Positions 1-10,205 of a DNA stretch of 64,000 nt are shown in pieces. The position numbers and the translations under genes are program-made. This DNA is from Hyunsoonleella jejuensis (lineage in GTDB: Bacteria; Bacteroidota; Bacteroidia; Flavobacteriales; Flavobacteriaceae): assembly GCF_900111025.1 (NCBI RefSeq), contig NZ_FOFN01000002.1, forward strand, positions 682,001 to 746,000, written 5' to 3'. The notes beneath the pieces were generated by a model. That model saw only the letters and a list, made by a program, of their open reading frames with translations, ran no database searches and had not been told where the DNA came from. The stretch's first letter is position 1; the number at the start of each line of letters is the position of its first letter.

Positions 1-431
1 TTTTGAAATGCTGCCAATTCCTTGTTTATAGCCTCATGGGTTGCTCTTAATTTTTTGGCAACATCATTCGTGGTCTTTAACACGCTAATGCGTTTTCTGA
101 ATTTACGGGCAAATAATTCAGTAATATCAAAATGCAATTGTTCGTGCCCCAGCACATGATTATCTGTACGTTCTGGTTTATACCACGACTGTTCTGGATA
201 GAAATGCGCATGCACCTCGGTTGAAAAACTTATGACACGCTTATCACTTTCCCTAATTGAAAAACCAAACGTAATGCCAGATGCTGTGGTAGCGACCGCC
301 CCTACATTTCGCATTGGTTGTGCTTTAAAATCTTGCCAACTTAAACGATAGTTATCGTTCCACGAGATTACAGGTTCGTTATCATTCTGAAAGAACAACA
401 TCAAACTCAACATTAAAATAATCTTATACAC
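1..431 (-). CDS. DUF922-like putative secreted Zn-dependent protease, 3' end outside window
   Basis: The reading frame runs off the left edge of the window. It opens at GTG 431 (an in-frame stop lies just upstream) or at ATG 413; the GTG start gives a short hydrophobic leader before a Gln-Asn-rich boundary. The visible ~143 residues carry an HEQLH (HExxH) zinc-protease motif at about residues 96-100, inside the G-H-E-Q-L-H-F-D context typical of DUF922 proteins, preceded by a beta-rich segment with SWQDFKA, also common in that family. It is probably an envelope-located hydrolase of unknown substrate. It lies 40 bp downstream of the LysM gene on the same strand, so the two may be co-transcribed. 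The family call rests on motif and recalled sequence pattern; the catalytic role is inferred. Confidence 0.72.
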   Translation of the reverse strand, partial: MYKIILMLSLMLFFQNDNEPVISWNDNYRLSWQDFKAQPMRNVGAVATTASGITFGFSIRESDKRVISFSTEVHAHFYPEQSWYKPERTDNHVLGHEQLHFDITELFARKFRKRISVLKTTNDVAKKLRATHEAINKELAAFQ

Positions 432-471
432 TCTATTAGTAGTTTAGCACAAAACGCAAAACAGTATTTGC

Positions 472-2409
472 TTATTGCGCCATAACCTCAATAATCTTAA
501 GGTCGTCGTACTTTACGAGATATACTGCATCATTATAATAGCCACCAAATAATTTTTTCTTATAGGCAAACTTATTCTCCACATAAGCTGTTAGAGGTGC
601 ATGGTTGACAGACATAAATAAATCTTCAGAAGTTACCATGCGCAACACGACATCCATGGTTAAATCAAAACCTTTCACCGCTCTTTTGCCAGGTGTTATA
701 TTATACGCTTTCTGGTAGTTTTTAATAAAGGTATTTTGTTCGTCTTCACTTAAGCTTTTCGACGATGTTGCAAAGGTAAACTGTAATTTTGAGAGGTGTG
801 TGTTGTTCACCTCATCACCTTCAAAAGCACCATTAAATCTTGTAGTAGTTAATAGTATCTCAGCTTTTTCTTGTTCTGGTTTTTCAGGGTCTTCCTTTAA
901 ATTTAAAGCTGCCAAAATACTTGTAGCACCTGAAATAAAACTTTCATTTTGAGTTTCTAAAAACACGATATTCTTCCCTGGTTTTAATGCAGTTTCAATA
1001 TCCTCTTTGGTTACAAAATACTCGTCTTTACCTTCTTTGTTTTTCCTTGAAAAAACAATAACAGCCTCATTAAACTCTCGTTTAAGTTCATTTGCAATAG
1101 CCATATTTTTAGAATCTGCAAGAATTAGAATATTTTTAGGCAAGCTGTCATTTTTTATGTAGTTAATCACCTTACTTTTTAATAAGTCATCAGAAGGTCG
1201 TGTTTGAAACACATTATCGTACAGCTTAATTTTTGTTCCAATAGGTGATACCACAGGGATATTATATTTTCTTAATTCGTTAGCAACTGTATTAAAGTTT
1301 TTGGTGGTTAATGGCCCTATAATCGCATCAACATTTTCAAAATCGTTATCTGCTAAAATTCTAGAAACAGCGGTAGGTTGATATTTGGTGTCGTACACAT
1401 CTAGTTTAATAGAAAGTCCTAATTTTTTTAAAGAATCTATAGCCATGAGCACTCCAGAATAAAAATCTAGGGACGCATCTAAATACGGATCTTTTTCAAT
1501 ACTGCGCTTAGTTTCGGCAATAGAATCAAACTCCACGCGATTCAATCTAAAGGGCAACATTAATGCTAAGTGCTTCGTATCGTAATCGTTAATTTTACTT
1601 ATCAAATTTGTTGTGACTAAATCTTCTGAGATAATCCCTTTAGTTTCAGAAAATGGAATTTTTAGAATCATACCTGCTTTTAAGCCGCTTTCTACCAATT
1701 CTGGATTTAAAGCTTCCAATTCTTCCTTTTCTAAATCTAGTTTTATCTTAAGTCTATAAAACCCTTCCTTAGGCAAAACTTTGTAGTAGCTGTATTTATC
1801 GTCTATTTGCTTCTCCTCTCCTTTGTCAATATTTGGTACATAGATTTGTTGACCTTCCTGCAGCACTTCGCCCATTTTAGGATTTAATGCCTCTAATTCT
1901 GCAACAGTTATCCCGAATTTATAGGCGATGCGCCATTTCCCTTCTTTAGGCTGAACAATATAAGTTTTATTTTCAACCACCTCTTCTTCAACTTTAGTAA
2001 TTTTAAAAACGGGAATCTGAAGCTTATCTCCTTTTTTCAAATTATTGGCATACAAAAAAGTATTGTACTTTTTTATGTCTTCAATCTCAACATCGTATTT
2101 TTTAGATATGCTATAAAGCGTTTCTTTGCGTTTAGCCTTGTGGCTCTTAAAACCTTGTAATTCTTTAATTTCTGTAATTTTAGGTTTTTTGGCTTTAGAA
2201 ATAGGAATAATAAGAATCGTATTGGGTTTTAATCCTTTTTTAGCATCTGGATTCAAACTATAAATATCAAAAGGTGTTACGTAATATCGTTTTGCAATCC
2301 CCTCTATAGTTTCACCTTTCTTTACTTGATGGGTACTGTAATTTTGGGCATTTATGGAAGTCATCCCAAAACATAGTAAGAGGACTATAACCAAAAAAAA
2401 TCTATTCAT
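472..2409 (-). CDS. LysM-repeat protein with periplasmic-binding-protein-like C-terminal half
   Basis: The 645-residue protein begins with a signal peptide (about 1-21, ending before QNYST). Four LysM-like repeats follow at about 24-70, 87-134, 149-195 and 209-250, each with the pattern Y-x-V/K-x-x-x-E-x-x-x-I ... N-x-x-L-x-x-G-x-x-I-x-I-P; the later two are degenerate. LysM domains bind N-acetylglucosamine-containing glycans, so a peptidoglycan attachment is likely. The C-terminal ~360 residues resemble a type I periplasmic ligand-binding fold (motif VDAIIGPLTTKNF, then NIPVVSPIGT). This LysM plus binding-protein architecture is common in Flavobacteriia, where the gene often sits next to guaA as here. 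Ligand unknown; it may have a structural or sensing role instead of transport, since no permease genes are adjacent. Confidence 0.82.
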   Translation of the reverse strand: MNRFFLVIVLLLCFGMTSINAQNYSTHQVKKGETIEGIAKRYYVTPFDIYSLNPDAKKGLKPNTILIIPISKAKKPKITEIKELQGFKSHKAKRKETLYSISKKYDVEIEDIKKYNTFLYANNLKKGDKLQIPVFKITKVEEEVVENKTYIVQPKEGKWRIAYKFGITVAELEALNPKMGEVLQEGQQIYVPNIDKGEEKQIDDKYSYYKVLPKEGFYRLKIKLDLEKEELEALNPELVESGLKAGMILKIPFSETKGIISEDLVTTNLISKINDYDTKHLALMLPFRLNRVEFDSIAETKRSIEKDPYLDASLDFYSGVLMAIDSLKKLGLSIKLDVYDTKYQPTAVSRILADNDFENVDAIIGPLTTKNFNTVANELRKYNIPVVSPIGTKIKLYDNVFQTRPSDDLLKSKVINYIKNDSLPKNILILADSKNMAIANELKREFNEAVIVFSRKNKEGKDEYFVTKEDIETALKPGKNIVFLETQNESFISGATSILAALNLKEDPEKPEQEKAEILLTTTRFNGAFEGDEVNNTHLSKLQFTFATSSKSLSEDEQNTFIKNYQKAYNITPGKRAVKGFDLTMDVVLRMVTSEDLFMSVNHAPLTAYVENKFAYKKKLFGGYYNDAVYLVKYDDLKIIEVMAQ

Positions 2410-2509
2410 AGTATTGTAATTTAATAGCTGAACCTTTAGTAAATAGTTTATATACGATATTTATTGTGTAAAAGACTAAAATACTTTCAATTAATTATTA
2501 CATATAACG

Positions 2510-2673
2510 TGCCAAAGTTTATTTGGGCGCTACCCGCATCCTTCGAGTCCCTCCAGACTAATGGGGTTGGGCTTGAGTTTATTCTGAGCACCGTCTAAGG
2601 ATTGCAAGTCTTCGCACCTCCTTATTTGGGCTGTGGGCTTTCCTCTGCAATCCCTAGCGCAAACCTATCTGGC
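2510..2673 (-). repeat. GC-richer dispersed intergenic repeat element (copy 1)
   Basis: The 332-bp space between guaA and the LysM gene holds no gene. Its centre is clearly GC-richer than its surroundings. Read on the minus strand it starts with GCGCTAGGGATTGC, continues with GGAAAGCCC and ends with GCGGGTAGCGCCCAAATA. The same three blocks, in the same order and orientation, recur at 29524-29708 (GCGTTAGAGATTG, GGAAAGCCC, GCGGTAACGCCCAAATA). I recognise such blocks as recurring in intergenic DNA of other Flavobacteriaceae, from memory. Confidence 0.6.
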
Positions 2674-2741
2674 TTTTTAGTATACAATCTTAAGTATTCG
2701 GTTTTCTGCAAAAGCTAACCACATACCAAATTGCACGCTAA

Positions 2742-4277
2742 TTATTCCCATTCTATCGTGGCTGGTGGTTTAGAACTAATATCGTATACCACTCTATTTA
2801 CACCTTTAACCTTATTAATAATGTCGTTTGATGTTTTTTGAAGAAAAGCATAAGGCAAGTTTACCCAATCGGCCGTCATACCATCCGTACTTTCTACGGC
2901 TCTCAGCGCTACGCATTTCTCATAGGTACGCTCATCTCCCATTACACCCACACTATTTACTGGCAACAACATAGCGCCAGCTTGCCACACTTTATCATAT
3001 AGCCCCCATTCTTTTAATCCGTTAATAAAAATATGGTCAACCTCTTGAAGCATACGTACTTTCTCAGCAGTGATATCTCCTAAAATACGTATCCCTAAGC
3101 CTGGACCGGGAAAGGGATGACGTCCTAACAGCTCAGGGTCTATCCCTAAAGTTGCACCAACACGACGTACTTCATCTTTAAAGATAGCACGCAGAGGTTC
3201 AACAATTTTAAGTTTCATAAAATCAGGCAACCCGCCAACGTTGTGATGACTTTTAATAGTGGCCGAAGGACCTCCAGTGGCCGAAACACTTTCAATAACA
3301 TCAGGATAAATGGTGCCTTGCGCTAACCATTTAACATCTTCAAGTTTATGTGCCTCGTCATCAAAAACCTCAATAAATGAATTTCCAATGGCTTTGCGCT
3401 TTAACTCTGGGTCTTCAATACCTTTTAATGCAGCTAAAAATCTTTCAGAAGCATCAACGCCTTTTACGTTTAGCCCCATGCCCTCATATTGTCGTAAAAC
3501 GTTCTCAAACTCATTTTTTCGAAGCAAACCATTGTTTACAAAAATACAGTACAGGTTTTTACCAATAGCTTTGTTTAGCAATACTGCGGCGACTGTAGAA
3601 TCTACCCCTCCAGACAACCCTAAAACCACCTTGCCATCTCCTACCTTCTCTTGAATAGCCTCAACAGTTTCCTCAACGAAAGATTGTGGCGTCCAATCTT
3701 GATGTAATCCAGCAATACTTACCAAGAAGTTTTCTAAGACTTGCTTTCCATCTGTGGAATGGTATACTTCTGGATGGAATTGAATAGCATAGGTTTCTTC
3801 ACCATCAATTCTAAACGCTGCATTTTCAACATCATGAGTACTTGCAATAAGCACACCATTTGTTGGTAACTTTTTTATGGTGTCACTATGACTCATCCAA
3901 ACTTGGCTACCTGTATGAATATGTGCTAAAAAAGGTTCGTTGCCTTTAATAAACGATAAATTCGCACGACCATATTCTCTTGTGTTTGAAGGTGCTACTT
4001 CACCCCCAGAAAAATGTGCCAAATACTGTGCCCCATAGCATACTGCTAAAATGGGTTTTTTACCTCTTATTTCTGACAAATCTGGATGTAGTGCGTCCTC
4101 GCCCCTAACGGAATTTGGACTACCCGATAAAATTACAGCCTTGTATTCTTCTAAATTTTTTGGAATTTTATTAAATGGATAAATCTCGGAGTATATGTTG
4201 AGTTCCCTAACTCTACGGCCAATAAGTTGTGTGTATTGGCTTCCGAAGTCTAAAATGAGTACCTTATCATGTTGCAT
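2742..4277 (-). CDS. guaA: GMP synthase (glutamine-hydrolysing)
   Basis: Converts XMP, ATP and glutamine to GMP in the last step of guanine nucleotide synthesis; cytosolic. The N-terminal class I glutamine amidotransferase has the nucleophile Cys in [11 protein letters not shown] and the His/Glu pair in FHPEVYH. The ATP pyrophosphatase domain carries the P-loop GLSGGVDST, and the dimerisation domain ends with KPPATIEWE, the usual GuaA C-terminus. The length, 511 aa, is normal. The ORF extends two codons further to a TTG (4283), but ATG 4277 gives the family-typical start [15 protein letters not shown] promoter-like box ends only 3 bp before this ATG, so the mRNA may be leaderless. It is transcribed towards the LysM gene across a repeat-bearing gap. 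Confidence 0.97.
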   Translation of the reverse strand: MQHDKVLILDFGSQYTQLIGRRVRELNIYSEIYPFNKIPKNLEEYKAVILSGSPNSVRGEDALHPDLSEIRGKKPILAVCYGAQYLAHFSGGEVAPSNTREYGRANLSFIKGNEPFLAHIHTGSQVWMSHSDTIKKLPTNGVLIASTHDVENAAFRIDGEETYAIQFHPEVYHSTDGKQVLENFLVSIAGLHQDWTPQSFVEETVEAIQEKVGDGKVVLGLSGGVDSTVAAVLLNKAIGKNLYCIFVNNGLLRKNEFENVLRQYEGMGLNVKGVDASERFLAALKGIEDPELKRKAIGNSFIEVFDDEAHKLEDVKWLAQGTIYPDVIESVSATGGPSATIKSHHNVGGLPDFMKLKIVEPLRAIFKDEVRRVGATLGIDPELLGRHPFPGPGLGIRILGDITAEKVRMLQEVDHIFINGLKEWGLYDKVWQAGAMLLPVNSVGVMGDERTYEKCVALRAVESTDGMTADWVNLPYAFLQKTSNDIINKVKGVNRVVYDISSKPPATIEWE

Positions 4278-4280
4278 GCG

Positions 4281-4309
4281 CAAAAATAATAATGATTTTA
4301 TAATTACAA
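4281..4309 (-). promoter_or_regulatory. Candidate flavobacterial promoter of guaA
   Basis: On the minus strand TTG (4309-4307) is followed after 18 bp by TATTTTTG (4288-4281), a match to the Bacteroidota consensus TTG-N17-23-TAnnTTTG. The -7 box ends 3 bp before the guaA ATG, which would place +1 at or next to the start codon. The motif match is seen; use as a promoter is inferred. Confidence 0.5.
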
Positions 4310-4376
4310 TTTAGGTTTTCCCTTTTTTTTAAATAGGTTATTAACGACTTATGAGATGTATTATATGTTTAATACT

Positions 4377-5750
4377 CTATTGCATCGAATCTAAAATAGC
4401 TTCAATATCTGCTTCTGTTGTATCTGGATTGATAAAACAGAAACGAGAGACGGTTTCAAAAGTCTCGCCCGTTTTCCATTTTGTAGGAGCCACCAATGCA
4501 AAACCTTTCCTATGGTTTTCATAAGTCCATTCCTTATAATCGTCTGGTTTCCAACCCTTTCTTCTATATAATACACAAGACAAGCTAGGTGGGCGCACCA
4601 ATGCTACATGTGGTTTTTCATCTATCATCTTACCCGCTATTTGCGCTAGTTCAATACCGCGTTCTACAGCTTCCTTATACTTATCTGTGCCGTGGGTTGC
4701 CAGCGAAAACCATAATGGCAAGCCCCTGACCCTACGTGTTAATTGAATTTGATAATCTGTTGGATTAAAACCATGCGCACCTTCATCTTTAAAAATTTCT
4801 AAATAAGAGCCTTCTTGTGCATGTGCTTGTTTCGCTAACTCTGGGTTTTTATAAATAATAGCACCACAATCGTAAGGCGAAAACATCCATTTATGCGGAT
4901 CGATAGTAATACTATCAGCTTTTTCTATGCCCTTAAAATGGTGACGTACCGAATCTGCCAATAGCGCTCCCCCACCATAAGCGGCATCCACATGAAACCA
5001 AAGTTTTTCGTTTTTGCATAGTTTTGAAATACCATCCAAATCATCTATAATTCCTGCGTTTGTTGTACCTCCTGTGGCCACAACAGCAAACAACCTTTTG
5101 CGTTGATGCTGTGTTAAATTCTCTATCTTAGCTTTAAGGGCGTGGGCTTCCAATCTATCCTCGGTATCTACTAAAAGCACATCGATATCTGCAACCTTAG
5201 CCATAGCCTTAACAGATGAATGTGCTCCTACCGAAGTAATAATTAATCCTTTTTCTCTTTTATTTTGTTCGTTTAAACTTCGCCAATATTCTCGAGCCGT
5301 AACAATTGCTGACAGATTTGCTGCTGTACCACCACTGGTAAATACACCAAAAGCGCCTTTTGGCAATCCAGTTAACGACACCATCCAGCGCATAGCTTCG
5401 TTTTCGCAAAAAATTCCTCCAGCACCCTCCATCCAGTAAGCACCATGAATACTAGATGCTGACGTTACTAGATCAAACATAACAGCGGCTCTTGTAGGAG
5501 AGGCTGGTACAAATGCTAAATGCCTTGGGTGATCTATAGGTACATTAGATTTGGTTAAATGCTCCTTCCAAAGATTAAAAGCCTTTTCTCCTCCAATACC
5601 TGAATTAGTAATGGTTTCTCCTACTAAAACTTTTAGTTCTTCCTCCTTTATAGGTTTACCAATTATATTTTTTGTTGATGACAATCTATCTATGGCGTAC
5701 TTCATAACATCCATGGTCATTTCCACCAGATCCATATCTATTTTATGCAT
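4377..5750 (-). CDS. PLP-dependent group II amino acid decarboxylase
   Basis: A pyridoxal-phosphate enzyme of the aromatic-amino-acid/glutamate/diaminobutyrate decarboxylase superfamily, 457 aa from ATG 5750. The PLP-binding Lys lies in TIDPHKWMF (about K287) and the Asp contacting the pyridine nitrogen in HVDAAYGG (about D255); the phosphate-binding stretch FTSGGTAANL is also present. These features support an active decarboxylase, but the substrate (aspartate, glutamate, diaminobutyrate or an aromatic amino acid) cannot be assigned from the sequence alone. The ORF can be extended 11 codons to a GTG at 5783; I prefer the ATG because MHKIDMDLVEMT begins the expected N-terminal helix. It reads in the same direction as guaA but with a 99-bp gap, and is divergent from the TPR regulator downstream in coordinate. 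Confidence 0.88.
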   Translation of the reverse strand: MHKIDMDLVEMTMDVMKYAIDRLSSTKNIIGKPIKEEELKVLVGETITNSGIGGEKAFNLWKEHLTKSNVPIDHPRHLAFVPASPTRAAVMFDLVTSASSIHGAYWMEGAGGIFCENEAMRWMVSLTGLPKGAFGVFTSGGTAANLSAIVTAREYWRSLNEQNKREKGLIITSVGAHSSVKAMAKVADIDVLLVDTEDRLEAHALKAKIENLTQHQRKRLFAVVATGGTTNAGIIDDLDGISKLCKNEKLWFHVDAAYGGGALLADSVRHHFKGIEKADSITIDPHKWMFSPYDCGAIIYKNPELAKQAHAQEGSYLEIFKDEGAHGFNPTDYQIQLTRRVRGLPLWFSLATHGTDKYKEAVERGIELAQIAGKMIDEKPHVALVRPPSLSCVLYRRKGWKPDDYKEWTYENHRKGFALVAPTKWKTGETFETVSRFCFINPDTTEADIEAILDSMQ

Positions 5751-5881
5751 TATCGTTCTGTTTTTAGAATTCAAATTTACCACTAACGCTTATAAATCTT
5801 GCTATCTCGTTAGGATTTAAATAACAAGTTTTAGTTTAAAGAATAAATAGGTATTTTTAAATAAAATTAATATCTATTAAA

Positions 5882-7750
5882 ATGAAAAAGTTCATTTATT
5901 ATGTTCTTATTTTTTCTTTTCCTCTTTGCATTATACAGGCGCAAAACAAAGAACTTATTGACAGCTTAAAATATGAACTTAAACAAAGGAAGGTAGACGA
6001 CTCCACAAAAGTAAGTATCTTAATTAATCTCAATAAAAACCTCAAATATTCTAAACCGGAAGAAGCAAAAGCTTATGCACTTCAAAGCATAGAGATCTCC
6101 AATAAAATAAACAATAGGTTTGGTATCGCTGCTGGGAACATGCACATAGGGGATTATTATCTTAATAAAAGTGAAAATGATTCTGCATTATACTATTATG
6201 ATATTGCAAAAAAGAATTTTGAGGCTATTTCGTATACTAGAGGACTCATATTTATCAACCACGCTATTTCTATAGTAAAAGAAACTTCAGGAGACTTAGA
6301 TGAAGCTATTACCATTACTAAAGAGAATCTAAAATTAATAGAAGAAACAGAAGATGATAATGATCCTTCAAAAATAAAATTTTTAGGTGCGCATCATGAT
6401 GCACTTTCCATACGTTATGCTGAAAAAGGTAGCTATAAAATAGCCTTAACCGAAGCTTTTAAAGCCTTAGCGTATTTTGAACAAGCAAAAGATACGAGAA
6501 GGGCCGGTGCTTTAGAGCAAATAGGCATCATTCAATCTACCCAAAAAAATTACGAAGAGGCAATAAAATATTACAAACAGGCCACAGAGATTTATGAGCA
6601 AGAACATCAAGAATGGTCACTAACCTATGTTAATACTTCTTTGGGAAGTTCATATAAGAAGTTAGATGACTATCCTAACGCTAAAAAACACTACCAGTTA
6701 GCCATCAAATATGCTAAGGATTTTGAAGATAAATTTGCACTTTCTGATGCGATAATTGGTGTGGCAGAATTAGAATTGGAAAACGAAAACTATGCTAAAG
6801 CCAAAACACATTTTCTAGAAGTTAAAACTATTGCTGAGAAAGAAAACTACAAACTTAATTTAGCCAATGCACTTCATGGATTATCTAAAATCGCATATGA
6901 AAATAAAGATTACGAAACAGCCTTTAAGTATAATGATGAAGCTATTCAACTTGCTAGACCTAACAACGCCCTAGCCTATTTAAAGCGTTTTTATCCATAC
7001 CGTGCTAAAATATTACAAGCACAAAACAACTACAAAGAAGCCATAGTTTATCTTGATGCATATCAAGAAGTTAGTGACAGTTTATATTCCATAGCCAAAA
7101 CACAACAAATTGAGGAACTAAAAACAATTTATGAAACCGAAAAAAAAGAACAACAAATAGCTTTACAAGAAACCAAAATTGACTTATTAGAAAAGCAGGG
7201 AGAAGTAAGCACTTTATATATCATTTTATTGGGCTTTGGTTTGTTATTAGCATTAATTGCGTTTTATGCATTACGACAAAAATTAAAACGGAGTAAAGCC
7301 GAAAGAGAAAAATTAAACCTTGAACTTGATTTTAAAAAGAAAGAACTCACCACCCATGCATTACATTTAGCAAAAAAGAATGAGGTTTTAGAAAATTTAA
7401 AGCAACAGGCAAAAACATTTAAGACTTCTGAAAATTCTCAGAAGGGTTTCAATCAGTTGATTCGCACCATTAATTTTGATTTGAAGGATGATAACAACTG
7501 GGATAATTTTTCGCGTTATTTTGAGCAAGTACATACCAATTTCAGTTCAAATGTAAAGCAGAAATTTCCTGAAGTTACTCCAAATGAATTGCGATTAATG
7601 GCACTGTTGAAAATGAACCTTTCTTCAAAAGAAATCGCAAGTATTTTAAATATTTCTACCGAAGGTGTAAAGAAAGCACGCTACCGTCTTCGAAAAAAAA
7701 TGGATATTACTACCGAGGATTCACTTCAAGATTTGATATTGAATCTTTAA
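5882..7750 (+). CDS. TPR-repeat membrane protein with C-terminal LuxR-like helix-turn-helix
   Basis: This 622-residue protein has a signal/anchor peptide (1-20), an array of tetratricopeptide repeats from about 25 to 410 (for example YEEAIKYYKQATEIYEQ and YPNAKKHYQLAIKYAKD), one membrane helix at about 437-458, a coiled coil (465-515), and a C-terminal HTH at about 565-622 containing TPNELRLMALLKMNLSSKEI and EGVKKARYRLRKKM. It is the standard Bacteroidota architecture of an inner-membrane-anchored regulator whose TPR part faces the periplasm and whose HTH faces DNA. The partner signal and target genes are not visible. It is a single gene, divergent from the decarboxylase and convergent with bshC; control of either neighbour is possible but unproven. 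Confidence 0.85.
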   Translation: MKKFIYYVLIFSFPLCIIQAQNKELIDSLKYELKQRKVDDSTKVSILINLNKNLKYSKPEEAKAYALQSIEISNKINNRFGIAAGNMHIGDYYLNKSENDSALYYYDIAKKNFEAISYTRGLIFINHAISIVKETSGDLDEAITITKENLKLIEETEDDNDPSKIKFLGAHHDALSIRYAEKGSYKIALTEAFKALAYFEQAKDTRRAGALEQIGIIQSTQKNYEEAIKYYKQATEIYEQEHQEWSLTYVNTSLGSSYKKLDDYPNAKKHYQLAIKYAKDFEDKFALSDAIIGVAELELENENYAKAKTHFLEVKTIAEKENYKLNLANALHGLSKIAYENKDYETAFKYNDEAIQLARPNNALAYLKRFYPYRAKILQAQNNYKEAIVYLDAYQEVSDSLYSIAKTQQIEELKTIYETEKKEQQIALQETKIDLLEKQGEVSTLYIILLGFGLLLALIAFYALRQKLKRSKAEREKLNLELDFKKKELTTHALHLAKKNEVLENLKQQAKTFKTSENSQKGFNQLIRTINFDLKDDNNWDNFSRYFEQVHTNFSSNVKQKFPEVTPNELRLMALLKMNLSSKEIASILNISTEGVKKARYRLRKKMDITTEDSLQDLILNL

Positions 7751-7824
7751 GTAGCATCAACAAGATTATTACCTGGTACATAACACCGTTCGTCTCAACA
7801 TGAAGCAAATTGATTAACTCAGGT

Positions 7825-9426
7825 TTATTGAGTTATTATAGAAAATTCTTGATGTAATGGTTTTAAGTGCTCTACTAAATTTTGGATTAAGCGATCACCA
7901 TACTCCAAATAAAATTCAGAAAAATTAGTAGTACGTTCCTGTAAATTACCGTTAGGGAATAACTCATTTTGAATATCCGTCATGCGAGACACCTCGTCAG
8001 ACAATTTCTTTTTTTGTGCCTGTAGCAAACGTTTCTCCAATTTTTCCAAACCTTTCAGTTGTTTTTGTTCCTGAGCTCTCACAGCGCCAATGTAAGATTT
8101 ATCGGTTTGTTCAGCGAGTTTAAATAAGTCCTCAAATTGTTTTTGAAGGTGTTGTTTCTGAGTGGAAAAGTCAATATCAATATTTGAAATTTGACGTACT
8201 TTTCGGTTTATAAAAGCATCGCGTTTCAAAAAAATGTCTTGATTCGAAATATTCAGTTTTTGTAGCTTTTTTGCCTGTTTTTCTGTTTTAATCAACACTG
8301 AATTCCTTAACAATAATAATGGAAATGGTACATCCACAGCATCAAAATATTGTTTCAATTGCATCCAATAGGCTAATTCCCCACCACCGCCTATGTAGCA
8401 CAAATTTGGCAGAATAACTTCCTGGTATAGCGGGCGCATAATTACATTAGGTGAAAAACGTTCTGGCGCCTCATTGAGGTGTTTTAGCATTTCACTCTTG
8501 CTCCATTTTAAATTGGTATTCAATACCTTGTAAATGCCATCGTCATGAACAATACGTTCGCGTAAATTCTTATCTAAATAAAACAGATTTATCTCCCTGG
8601 GATTTACTTGAATGGAATAGTCGTCTGAAACATCTATTAACTTTTTATTGGTCTCGTTAACAGCATTGAATGACGTTTGGTTGCCTAACTCTTCTTCAAC
8701 ATATGGTATGAACAAACGCTTCAAGTCACGGTTATTGGCGTCAATGATTACCAAGCCGTAATCTTTAAACAATTCATTTGCTAAAAATCGTGTTGCAGCT
8801 GCGAGGTTATCATGCTTTAGGTATGCGTTTTCAAAAAGTTTTTTTACATCTCTAGCATTGTTACTTACACCTAAATCTTGGAAAAACAACTCTAAAACCT
8901 CATCTAATCCCCTTGTAGACAACTCTCCTACTGCGCCGCTTGCTTTTCTATTCCATTGAAACTTCTTTCCTTTAAAATTAAAATAATTAACTTCATCAAA
9001 ATCATGGTCTTCTGTTGCCATCCAATATACTGGCACAAAATTATACTGAGGATATTGTGCTTTGAGCTGAGTTGATAAATTTATTGCAGCAATAATTTTA
9101 TACAGAAAGTATAGTGGCCCCGTAAACAGATTTAACTGATGTCCTGTTGTTACAGTAAATGTGTTTTCTGAGTTTAGGCTTTCAATATTTTGTGCTGTTA
9201 ATTCTGAAGCTTGAAGATGTTTATATTGCTTTCTAAGAACGTTAGTTAACACAGTTCTTGACCGTGCAGCAAATGATGACTTTTTTTCTTCAATTTGTTC
9301 TGCAAAGTTATCAATATCAGGAAAACGGTTATAAAAAGCTTTTAAATCAGAATTATGATTTAAGTAATCACAAATTAACTGCGAAAAATAACCTGTTTCT
9401 TTAAACGGAAGATAGTCTTGCTGCAT
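7825..9426 (-). CDS. bshC: Bacillithiol biosynthesis cysteine-adding enzyme BshC
   Basis: Putative cysteine ligase that completes bacillithiol (Cys-GlcN-malate), a cytosolic low-molecular-weight thiol. The 533-residue length and start MQQDYLPFKETGYFSQL are typical. Recognisable family segments are the Rossmann-like core TVTTGHQLNLFTGPLYFLYKI (shown in part), YWMATEDHDFDEVN with the HxxD-type nucleotide-binding context, and LPNLCYIGGGGELAYWMQLK. A long coiled coil at about 440-500 (QEQKQLKGLEKLEKR) precedes the C-terminal domain. BshC is found in Firmicutes and Bacteroidota; the other pathway genes (bshA, bshB) are not in this window. It is transcribed as a single gene. Confidence 0.94.
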   Translation of the reverse strand: MQQDYLPFKETGYFSQLICDYLNHNSDLKAFYNRFPDIDNFAEQIEEKKSSFAARSRTVLTNVLRKQYKHLQASELTAQNIESLNSENTFTVTTGHQLNLFTGPLYFLYKIIAAINLSTQLKAQYPQYNFVPVYWMATEDHDFDEVNYFNFKGKKFQWNRKASGAVGELSTRGLDEVLELFFQDLGVSNNARDVKKLFENAYLKHDNLAAATRFLANELFKDYGLVIIDANNRDLKRLFIPYVEEELGNQTSFNAVNETNKKLIDVSDDYSIQVNPREINLFYLDKNLRERIVHDDGIYKVLNTNLKWSKSEMLKHLNEAPERFSPNVIMRPLYQEVILPNLCYIGGGGELAYWMQLKQYFDAVDVPFPLLLLRNSVLIKTEKQAKKLQKLNISNQDIFLKRDAFINRKVRQISNIDIDFSTQKQHLQKQFEDLFKLAEQTDKSYIGAVRAQEQKQLKGLEKLEKRLLQAQKKKLSDEVSRMTDIQNELFPNGNLQERTTNFSEFYLEYGDRLIQNLVEHLKPLHQEFSIITQ

Positions 9427-9497
9427 ATTTCAATTAAAAACATGTAAATATACAGTTATTCAATTTTCTAAAATCTAAAATTTAAGTTAAGACTTAA

Positions 9498-10205
9498 CTA
9501 GAGTACCCTAAATTGGAATACACCAGATTCTGAAGTATTGCCAATAGCATCTTTGGTAACGACTTTCCAGTAATAAATTGTTCCGGAAGAAACCGAAACA
9601 TCCAGCGTACTTGTTGTAACATTATTGGCATGAATGTCAGGATTGTTAGTAGTGCCCAAATAGACGTCATAACCAACAATATCATTATCAACATCGCTTC
9701 CCGTCCACTTTAAAGTAACAGTACCTGGGCTTACAGAAGCCGCCATAGCTGGAGCATCAATAGTAGCAGGAAATGGGGCATAAGTTTCTACACCATCACC
9801 TGCGTTATAGAATTTCCATGTTTCACTTTCAGCAGTCTTTGTTCCAGCTTTTGAGATAACATACCACGAATATGGCGTCGCTCTATCTAGAACAATTCCT
9901 ATTTTGTCTTCGGTATAATCTTCTTGAATGGTATTCCCATCAACCAAATTGGTTACAAATATGGTGTAGGATTCTGCAATATCGCTCGCTTCCCACTCAA
10001 AAAAAACCGTGCTATGGGTTAGAGTTACATTAATACCAGTATTACAAAGTTCATCTTTATGTGGAAACTGTAAACTCACTGTTAGTTTATTTATTAGAGT
10101 TGGGTCTTGCGGATCTAAACTATTTGGGTCTGGATCTATGGTAGAAGGATTGCTGCAAGTAAATACCAAAAAGCTAAAACTAAATAAGTAAATTAATCTT
10201 TTCAT
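9498..10205 (-). CDS. Predicted surface lipoprotein with fibronectin-like repeats
   Basis: A 235-aa protein with a lipoprotein signal peptide: MKRLIYLFSFSFLVFTC, with the lipobox Cys at 17. The mature part has a Pro/Asp-rich linker and then two beta-sandwich-like modules (about 43-130 and 140-233), each ending in a WYVISK or YYWKVVTKD strand, the fibronectin type III style seen in Bacteroidota surface proteins. No catalytic motif is visible. Its start codon overlaps the stop of the giant LRR gene by 4 bp (ATGA), so it is translationally coupled as the last gene of the surface cluster. Specific function unknown; an outer-membrane-anchored accessory of the LRR protein is a guess from the coupling. 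Confidence 0.75.
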   Translation of the reverse strand: MKRLIYLFSFSFLVFTCSNPSTIDPDPNSLDPQDPTLINKLTVSLQFPHKDELCNTGINVTLTHSTVFFEWEASDIAESYTIFVTNLVDGNTIQEDYTEDKIGIVLDRATPYSWYVISKAGTKTAESETWKFYNAGDGVETYAPFPATIDAPAMAASVSPGTVTLKWTGSDVDNDIVGYDVYLGTTNNPDIHANNVTTSTLDVSVSSGTIYYWKVVTKDAIGNTSESGVFQFRVL